NCBI RefSeq assembly: GCF_024171725.1
Contig: NZ_JAMTCG010000004.1
Location: 310,001-374,000 of the forward strand
Length of the DNA stretch: 64,000 bases
Direction: 5' to 3'
Source: Williamsia serinedens
GTDB taxonomy: Bacteria; Actinomycetota; Actinomycetes; Mycobacteriales; Mycobacteriaceae
The notes below the pieces were generated by a model, which did no database searches, was not told the origin of the DNA, and saw nothing but the letters and a program-made list of their open reading frames with translations. Position numbers and translations under genes: made by a program. Shown here piece by piece: positions 58,157 to 64,000 of the stretch (positions are counted from its first letter, which is position 1; each line of letters begins with the position of its first letter).

Positions 58157-59707
58157 GTGAGCCTGGAGTCGGTGGCGCAGGCCGGCCCCCCACCGCCCGA
58201 TCCCACGGTCGCCGAGATCGACCCCGCCGCAGTGCGTCCCGGCCAGGCCGCGTCGGAGGCGTCCGACGGGCGCGCCGCGGCGAAGGCGACGGGCGCGATG
58301 CTGGCGAGCCGCCTGGTCATCGCGGCGCTCGGGTGGACCGGCAGCGTCATCATCGCGCGGATCCTGTCGCCCGAGGCCTGGGGCCACTACACGTTCGTGT
58401 TCGCGCTGCTGGGCCTGATGGCGATCTTCACCGACCTCGGGGTCGGCCGGGCGGTCATGGCCCAGCTCATCGTCGACGACCCCGAGGAGGTCGCCCGGAC
58501 GTCGTCGGCGTTCATCGCGCTGCGGCTGCTCCTCGGTCTCGGCGGGTACGTCATCGCGCTGGCGTACGTCGTGATCCTGCAGTACCCGGGTGACGTCATC
58601 CGTGCGACCGCGCTCGCCGGCCTCGTCATCGTGTTCGCCACACCGGGTCACGCGCTGACCGTCGTGTACCAGAGCAGACACCGGCTGATGCTGTCGGCGA
58701 TCGCCGAGAGCCTCGGGCAGGCACTACAACTGGCGATCACCATCGCCGCGGCGATCGTCGCGCCGTACCTGCTGATCTTCGTGCTCGCGCCGGTGGTCAA
58801 CGAGGTGCTCGCACTGTCGATGAAGACCGTCGGGATCGCGCGCCGCGACGGCGGCCTGCGACCGTCCCGCCACGTCGAGTTCGCGCGGTGGCGGTCGATG
58901 CTCCTCGACGCCGCCCCGCTGGCCATCGGGTTCGCGTTGACCATCGCCCTGCAGAAGGTCGACATGCTGCTGCTCAGCGTCCTCGACACGTTCGACGCAG
59001 TCGGCATCTACGGCATCGGCTACAAGTTCTCGGACATCCTCGACACCTTCGTGCTCGCCGCCGCCGGGCCGATCGCGACGTTGCTGGTGGCCGCCTGGCC
59101 CGACGAGCCGGGGGTGTTCCGGCAGAAGTGCCGCACCGCGGGGGCCGCACTCGGCACGGGCGGCGCCCTGGCCGTCGCGGCGTTCTGGCCGTCGGCGCCG
59201 CAGGTGATCGGGCTGCTCTACGGTGACCGGTTCGTGGTGGGCGCGTTCGCGGCCCGGCTGCTCGTCCTCGGGGCGTCGCTCACCGCTCTGATCGTGCTGG
59301 GCATCTACCTGCTCGCCTCCGCCGGCCACGCCCGCAGCTACCCGCTCGTCGCCCTCGGCGGCCTGGTGCTCAACGTCGTGCTGAACCTCCTGTTGATCCC
59401 CCATCTGTCCTACGACGGCGCCGCCATCGCGACGGTGGCCACCCTCGGCGCGGTCCTCGTCGTGCTGTGGGTGGTGATCATCCGCACCGTGCCGATCATC
59501 GGGATGCTCCCGCTCGGCACCCTGTCGACACTCGCCGTCGTGTGCGCGGCGGTCTGCCTCGGCGGGACGGTCCTGGTCCGGTGGGTGCCGTGGCCGGTCG
59601 TGTCGGTGATGACCGCGCTGATCGTCGCCGCCGTCGCCCTCCCCCTGCTCCGCGCCTCCGCGCGCACCCCCGGCCGACACACGAAAGTGCAGGTGAGCAA
59701 GTCATGA
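58157..59707 (+). CDS. Polysaccharide flippase (Wzx/MOP family)
   Basis: This 516-residue membrane protein has 12-14 helices after a Pro/Ala-rich N-terminus (1-45). ARILSPEAWGHYTFVFALLGLMAIFTDLG (about 75-105) is the polysaccharide-synthesis/MATE-like pattern. It should flip undecaprenyl-linked repeat units outward for the Wzy-type protein. GTG at 58157; the stop overlaps the next start (ATGA). Confidence 0.9.
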   Translation: MSLESVAQAGPPPPDPTVAEIDPAAVRPGQAASEASDGRAAAKATGAMLASRLVIAALGWTGSVIIARILSPEAWGHYTFVFALLGLMAIFTDLGVGRAVMAQLIVDDPEEVARTSSAFIALRLLLGLGGYVIALAYVVILQYPGDVIRATALAGLVIVFATPGHALTVVYQSRHRLMLSAIAESLGQALQLAITIAAAIVAPYLLIFVLAPVVNEVLALSMKTVGIARRDGGLRPSRHVEFARWRSMLLDAAPLAIGFALTIALQKVDMLLLSVLDTFDAVGIYGIGYKFSDILDTFVLAAAGPIATLLVAAWPDEPGVFRQKCRTAGAALGTGGALAVAAFWPSAPQVIGLLYGDRFVVGAFAARLLVLGASLTALIVLGIYLLASAGHARSYPLVALGGLVLNVVLNLLLIPHLSYDGAAIATVATLGAVLVVLWVVIIRTVPIIGMLPLGTLSTLAVVCAAVCLGGTVLVRWVPWPVVSVMTALIVAAVALPLLRASARTPGRHTKVQVSKS

Positions 59708-60801
59708 CGACCGAGCGCAGGCCCGTCGACCGGGTGCTGTTCGTCGCCCACTCCGGGCAGGTGTCCGGCGCCGAGACGGTCATGCTCGACCTGGTGCACC
59801 ATGCCGTGAGCGACGGTCTCGGCGTCACGGTGGCGTGCGCCGCGGGCCCGCTGGTCGATCGCCTCCCCGCCGGTGTCGACCACGTCGAGATCGGTCACCT
59901 CGGCCTGACCGGGGAGAGCGGCGCGGCCCGGCTCGTCGGCGGGGCACGGCTCCTCGCGCGATGGCGGGCGGTCGGACGCGCGCTGCGGCCGCTCGTCACC
60001 GCCCCGGGCACGGCGACCGTCGTGAACTCGCTGTACGCACTGCCCGCGATGCGCTGGGCGGCCGGCGACGACGGCGTGTCCTGGCTGGTCCACGACACCG
60101 CGGTGTCCGGACGGCAGCAGGCCGTCGTCCGCGCGGCCAAGCCCCGCATCCGACGGGCGGTCGCGGTGTCGTCGGCCACGGCGGCGCCGCTGCGAGCGAT
60201 GGGGGTGCCGGTCGTCGTCGCGCACAACGGTGTCCGCTGGCCGGTCGATCAGCTGCCGTCGGAGCTGCACTCACCACCCGTCGTCGGGATGCTCGCGCTT
60301 CTCACGCCGTGGAAGGGCCACAAGGTCCTCCTCGAGGCGGCCGCGACCCTGCCCCACATCGAGGTCGAGTTCGCGGGAGGGTCGTTCCCCGGCGACGTCG
60401 ACCACGTCGCGGAACTGCACGCCCGCGCGGCGGCGACCGACCTCGACGCCCGGGTGCGGTTCCTCGGGCACACCGACCTGCGGACCGCCCTCGCACGCTG
60501 GGACGTCGTCGTGTCGGCGAGTGTCGAGCCGGAGGCGGGCCCGCTGTCGGTGCTGGAGGCGATGTCCTACGGCAAGCCGGTCGTCGGGACCGACCACGGT
60601 GGCACGACGGAGTTCCTCACCGGCGGCGCCGGGGTGCTCGTCCCGCCGGGTGATCCCACCGCCCTCGCCGACGGCATAAGCCGAGTTCTGTCGGATGGGG
60701 ACCTCCGTGCGAGGATGATCGCCGCAGCGCGACAGCGGGTCGCCGACGAGCACGATCTGTCGCGGACGTTGCCCGCCATGCTGGACGCGCTGCTGACCTG
60801 A
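59704..60801 (+). CDS. Glycosyltransferase, GT4 family
   Basis: This 365-residue GT-B enzyme has VLFVAHSGQVSGAETVMLDL at the N-terminus, LLTPWKGHKVLLEAAATLP in the centre and SASVEPEAGPLSVLEAMSYGKPVVGTDHGG as donor site. It is translationally coupled to the flippase. The specificity cannot be read. Confidence 0.9.
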   Translation: MTTERRPVDRVLFVAHSGQVSGAETVMLDLVHHAVSDGLGVTVACAAGPLVDRLPAGVDHVEIGHLGLTGESGAARLVGGARLLARWRAVGRALRPLVTAPGTATVVNSLYALPAMRWAAGDDGVSWLVHDTAVSGRQQAVVRAAKPRIRRAVAVSSATAAPLRAMGVPVVVAHNGVRWPVDQLPSELHSPPVVGMLALLTPWKGHKVLLEAAATLPHIEVEFAGGSFPGDVDHVAELHARAAATDLDARVRFLGHTDLRTALARWDVVVSASVEPEAGPLSVLEAMSYGKPVVGTDHGGTTEFLTGGAGVLVPPGDPTALADGISRVLSDGDLRARMIAAARQRVADEHDLSRTLPAMLDALLT

Positions 60802-60849
60802 GGGGGACAGACACGCCCTCCTGCCGCGATGCCGTCGCGAAGGAGATCG

Positions 60850-61962
60850 ATGCGTACACGCCTGGTCGGAGGGCCCGCGACCACCCGAGCACTGGTCGTC
60901 GTCGTGCTGACCCTGCTGATCGGCACGGTGGTGGGCCTACCGGAGGCCGGCGCGGTGCCGTCGGCGACCGCGTCCTGTTTCCCCGCACCCGGCCTCACCG
61001 GCGGCGGCGTCGTCAAGGGCGCGTCGCCCGGCGCGGGCTTCCTCTACCTGTCGAACTCCGACCAGGCCGCCGAGGTGGACGCGGCGAAACAGGCCGGCAT
61101 CCGGACCGTGCGTATCGACGTCGATTGGTCGGCGATCGAGACCAGCCCGGGTGTCTTCAACTGGGCGTCGACGGATCGCGCGATCGCTGCCGTCGCGAGC
61201 GCCGGGATGTGCCCGCTCGGACTGATCGGCTTCACCCCGCGGTGGGCGACGAACCCGGCCGACAACCCGACCGACAGCCACTACCGACCGAAGGACCCGG
61301 CCCGCTACGGGCAGTTCGTGCGGACCGCGGCGCTGCGCTACCGGTCCACGGTGTCGGCGTGGGAGATCTGGAACGAACCGAACACGCTCAACTTCTTCAA
61401 GCCGACGACCGACGCCGCGTACTACACCCAGCTGCTCAAGGCCGGGTACGCCGCGGTGAAGGGCGTCAGCGCGTCACTCGGGGTCATCTCCGCCGGCATG
61501 GCGCCGGCCGCCGACAACGGCCGCGACATCGCGCCCCTGACGTTTCTCGCGGGGATGTACGACGCCGGTGCCCGCGGCAGCTTCGACGCGGTCGGCATGC
61601 ACCCGTACACCTATCCGTATCTGCCGAACGACCCGTCGACGAGCTCGTTCAGTGCGGCACAACAGATGTGGCCGATGCACGACATCATGGTCGGCCGCGG
61701 CGACGGGGCCAAGCGCATCTGGATGACCGAGTTCGGTGCGCCGACGGGGACGTCACCGGTGTCGGTCACGCCGCAGACGCAGGCCGACACGATCCGCATC
61801 ATCCTCGACGCCGCGAAGGGAACGTCGTGGCTGGGTCCGGCGTACGTCTACAGCATCCGCGACGCGGGCAGCGATCCCACCGACCCCGAGCAGAACTTCG
61901 GTCTGCTGTACCGCAACTTCGCGCCCAAGCCCGCGTACCAGGAGATGGCGTCCTACACCTGA
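60850..61962 (+). CDS. Secreted glycoside hydrolase, PslG/GH39-GH5-like
   Basis: This 370-residue exported TIM-barrel glycosidase has a signal peptide (about 1-38). The catalytic pair is visible: acid/base Glu176 in WNEPN and nucleophile Glu294 in TEFGA (clan GH-A). Pseudomonas PslG has the same layout and trims exopolysaccharide in a Psl locus, so this enzyme probably cuts the polymer made here. I chose the ATG at 60850 because AAGGAG is 4 nt upstream. It overlaps the convergent DHFR-like gene by 10 bp. Confidence 0.85.
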   Translation: MRTRLVGGPATTRALVVVVLTLLIGTVVGLPEAGAVPSATASCFPAPGLTGGGVVKGASPGAGFLYLSNSDQAAEVDAAKQAGIRTVRIDVDWSAIETSPGVFNWASTDRAIAAVASAGMCPLGLIGFTPRWATNPADNPTDSHYRPKDPARYGQFVRTAALRYRSTVSAWEIWNEPNTLNFFKPTTDAAYYTQLLKAGYAAVKGVSASLGVISAGMAPAADNGRDIAPLTFLAGMYDAGARGSFDAVGMHPYTYPYLPNDPSTSSFSAAQQMWPMHDIMVGRGDGAKRIWMTEFGAPTGTSPVSVTPQTQADTIRIILDAAKGTSWLGPAYVYSIRDAGSDPTDPEQNFGLLYRNFAPKPAYQEMASYT

Positions 61963-62543
61963 CGCAGTCGGCCCTGCCCCAGGACGGTCGGTCGGTAGAC
62001 GAGTTCGACGATCCCTCCGTCGAAGGCGGTGCTGCTGATCAGGTCGAGCTCGAAGTCGGGGCCGTCGCGGAAGATCGGGTCGTCGCCGGTGCGTCCGGTG
62101 ACCACCGGGAAGATCGTCAGCTGCAGGCGGTCGACGACCCCGGCCGCCAGGAGCGCCCGATTCAGCGTCACGCTGCCGTGCGACCGCAGCGGCACGTCCG
62201 TCTCGGCCTCGAGGCGCGCCACCACATCCGCGGCGTCCCCCTCCGCGACGGTGGCGTTCGCCCACCCGAGGGGCTCGCTCAGCGTCGAGGACACCACCGT
62301 CGTCGGTGACCCGAGCATGCGTGCGACCCACGGGTCCGACTCGACGCCGATGTCCTGGAAGTGGCGGAACAGCCGGTAGGTGTCCGCACCGAACACCATG
62401 TGGTGGTCGGCGTCGAACTGGCGCCGCCGGTGGGCGAGCCACTCGTCGCTCTCCGTGCCCCAGTAGCCGCCCCACGTACCGGGTTTCGGGGCGGCGAAGC
62501 CGTCGAGTGTGGTGAACAGGTCGACGGTGTACTCGGCGCTCAT
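61953..62543 (-). CDS. Dihydrofolate reductase-family protein (RibD C-terminal type)
   Basis: This 196-residue protein starts YTVDLFTTLDGFAAPKPGTWGGYWG and continues HMVFGADTYRLF and HGSVTLNRALLAAGVVDRLQL, the RibD_C-like NADPH-binding pattern. It is the only minus-strand gene in the polysaccharide locus and unlikely to act in it. It is a paralogue class of the 30114 gene. ATG at 62543. Confidence 0.87.
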   Translation of the reverse strand: MSAEYTVDLFTTLDGFAAPKPGTWGGYWGTESDEWLAHRRRQFDADHHMVFGADTYRLFRHFQDIGVESDPWVARMLGSPTTVVSSTLSEPLGWANATVAEGDAADVVARLEAETDVPLRSHGSVTLNRALLAAGVVDRLQLTIFPVVTGRTGDDPIFRDGPDFELDLISSTAFDGGIVELVYRPTVLGQGRLRQV

Positions 62544-62648
62544 GGCTGGCTCCTGTGTGTCGGTGGTCGGAAGGTGTGACCGTCGCCGGTCCGCGAACTC
62601 ATCGCCGCGAGGCGGCCCCGTTCACCGGATGACCGAATCGAAACTAGT

Positions 62649-62654
62649 TATGAT
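62649..62654 (+). promoter_or_regulatory. -10 element for the Wzz-like gene
   Basis: TATGAT, within the AT-rich stretch ACTAGTTATGATC, lies 55 nt upstream of the Wzz-like start. No clear -35. The rest of 62544-62708 has no gene. Confidence 0.45.
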
Positions 62655-62708
62655 CGGCAAAGTCTCGATTCACAATGTCCAAGTGCCGTCGCCCGAAGGA
62701 GTCCGCCG

Positions 62709-63908
62709 GTGACCGTCGATGCCGCGACGACACATCGCGACGCGCCACCCCCCATCGACCTCGCCGGACACTTCCGCGATCTGGCGCGCATGCTGCTCCC
62801 CGCTCTGCTCATCGGCGTGCTCGTCGGGGGCGGGGTGTTCGCCTATCTGTCCGCGCAGACCAAGCAGTACTCGGCGTCGGTCGTCACGCAGGTCACGACG
62901 CAGGGCGAGATCGTCGCCGGCGACGCGTTCGTCGAACAGCTCCGTGCCCCGTTCCAGGAACTGGCCACCGACGACGGCGTGCTGTCGCAGGTCCTCACCC
63001 AGGTGTCGACCGGGTGGACGACGAGCGAGCTGAGCAGCCACCTCACCCTGACCCCCGGCACCGCGCCGTCCCTGCTGACGTTCACCGCCACCGCCGACAA
63101 CCCCCGCACCGCCCAACAGGTCGCCCGCGCGATGGTCGCGGCCGTCGCGCAGGCCAACGAGGCCAACGCGGCCCGCGACGTCGCCCGCCGTGTCGACCAG
63201 ATCGACGCCTCCATCGCGTTCGAGCAGGCCCGCAACGGCCGACTCGCCGCGGGCAGCGACGCGCGCACCCAGTCCGACGCCCGGCTGGCCGAGCTGCGGG
63301 CCCAGCGCGACCAGATCGCCGGCGCCGGCGGCAACCAGCTGACGGTGCTCTCCGTGCCGGAGGCGTCGTCGTCGCCGGTGTCCCCGAAACCGATGTCGAC
63401 GGCGCTGGTCGCCGGGATCGTCGCGGTCATCGTGGCCGCCGAGCTGCTCGTGCTGGCGCGCGGCCGCCTTGGCACGCGCAACAACCGGATCTGGGCTCGA
63501 CGTGTCGCGCACAAGTACGGTGCCCGACTGCTCGTGGCCGGTCCCGGCCCGTTCGACGCGTCGAAACTCCTGTACGGCGAACTGGCGCACCGCCATCGAC
63601 GTGGGCGGTCCGCGGCCATCCTCACCGGGGAGTCGGCGGACGCCGTCGACGTCGTCGTGCCCGGCGGCTCCGCCGAGGAGTGGGGCCAGCGTGTCGAGAA
63701 GGGTGCGCTGGTCGACGACTGGTGGCGCGACGTCGATCTCGGCGACCTCGTCGCGGCGGTCGTGGTGATCTCCGTGCGCGGCCGTGACCGCACCACCACC
63801 ACGGATTCTCTGGCGCAGCTCGCCGATCTCGGTGCGACCCGATACCTCGTCCTGCAGACCCGGCGGGGAGGCCGGACCCGTCGGGGGACGAAGGGAAAGA
63901 CCGCGTGA
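62709..63908 (+). CDS. Wzz-type chain-length determinant with degenerate kinase-like C-terminus
   Basis: This 399-residue protein has TM1 (about 26-48, LARMLLPALLIGVLVGGGVFAYL), a periplasmic Wzz region with coiled-coil (about 50-225) and TM2 after SPKPMS (about 232-252). The cytoplasmic tail (255-399) resembles the position of a BY-kinase, but the Walker A is replaced by AGPGPFDASKLLYGE, so ATP binding is unlikely. It probably sets polymer length. The GTG at 62709 has GAAGGAG 7 nt upstream. Confidence 0.85.
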   Translation: MTVDAATTHRDAPPPIDLAGHFRDLARMLLPALLIGVLVGGGVFAYLSAQTKQYSASVVTQVTTQGEIVAGDAFVEQLRAPFQELATDDGVLSQVLTQVSTGWTTSELSSHLTLTPGTAPSLLTFTATADNPRTAQQVARAMVAAVAQANEANAARDVARRVDQIDASIAFEQARNGRLAAGSDARTQSDARLAELRAQRDQIAGAGGNQLTVLSVPEASSSPVSPKPMSTALVAGIVAVIVAAELLVLARGRLGTRNNRIWARRVAHKYGARLLVAGPGPFDASKLLYGELAHRHRRGRSAAILTGESADAVDVVVPGGSAEEWGQRVEKGALVDDWWRDVDLGDLVAAVVVISVRGRDRTTTTDSLAQLADLGATRYLVLQTRRGGRTRRGTKGKTA

Positions 63909-64000
63909 CCTCTGATCCCGCCGACCGAGCAGCGGCCTCCGGCCGCGGTACCACCCGCCGGGTGGCCGTCGTACACGAACGCCTCACCGAGATCGCGGGG
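63905..64000 (+). CDS. Glycosyltransferase, GT4 family (3' end outside window)
   Basis: Only the first 32 residues are present. RRVAVVHERLTEIAG is the typical start of GT4 enzymes (VHEWLT..GGSE). The GTG overlaps the preceding stop by 4 bp, so it belongs to the same operon. Confidence 0.7.
   Translation, partial: MTSDPADRAAASGRGTTRRVAVVHERLTEIAG

Overview
The window is high-GC, densely coding DNA from a mycolic-acid actinobacterium (order Mycobacteriales/Corynebacteriales). MtrA-MtrB-LpqB, a mycobacterial-type SecA, a WS/DGAT-like acyltransferase, an MTB12-like antigen, UgpABCE and a DesA3-type desaturase all point there. Gordonia or a close relative is my best guess, but the genus cannot be fixed from the sequence alone. 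I see no tRNA, rRNA, insertion sequence or CRISPR array.

Layout. (1) 1-18.8 kb follows the M. tuberculosis Rv3229c-Rv3253c block: desA3 (cut by the window edge), a DUF6912 protein, a WS/DGAT homologue, an Rv3235-family protein, secA, hpf, comF, lpqB-mtrB-mtrA, tmk, sahH, a TetR regulator and an amino-acid permease. There are local differences: tmk is inverted, and the genes expected between the TetR gene and the permease (alkB-rubA-rubB) are absent. (2) 18.8-23.3 kb carries a CDF transporter, a proline-rich MinD/ParA-like ATPase of EspI type, a DedA protein, an alpha/beta hydrolase and a TM2 protein. (3) 23.3-50 kb holds, all on the minus strand, the ancestral spc-alpha ribosomal order: rplN-rplX-rplE-rpsZ // rpsH-rplF-rplR-rpsE-rpmD-rplO-secY-adk-map // infA-rpmJ-rpsM-rpsK-rpsD-rpoA-rplQ-truA. 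The slashes mark two insertions. The map-infA insertion carries ugpABCE, dtd, a DHFR-like protein and an F420-type oxidoreductase. The rpsZ-rpsH insertion (about 8 kb) carries an EthD-like protein, a secreted lipase and a translationally coupled nuclease / winged-helix / dual-ATPase module. (4) 50.3-55.7 kb has a TerD-AIM24 fusion, a small secreted protein and an iron-box-preceded haem uptake operon (MTB12-like lipoprotein, hmuTUV). (5) 55.8-64 kb is an exopolysaccharide locus: Wzy-like polymerase/ligase, three glycosyltransferases (the last one partial), a Wzx-type flippase, a secreted PslG-like glycosidase and a Wzz-like chain-length protein.

The strongest candidate for an undescribed system is 42908-47753. 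A DUF559-type (PD-(D/E)xK) nuclease, a winged-helix protein and a 1049-residue protein joining an N-terminal AAA ATPase to a C-terminal HerA/FtsK-type translocase overlap by 4 bp each, inside an interrupted ribosomal operon. This looks like a HerA-nuclease defence module of unfamiliar architecture. A second unexplained signal is a mirror-symmetric array of ten short units with 21-22 bp spacing between lpqB and comF (8811-9030).
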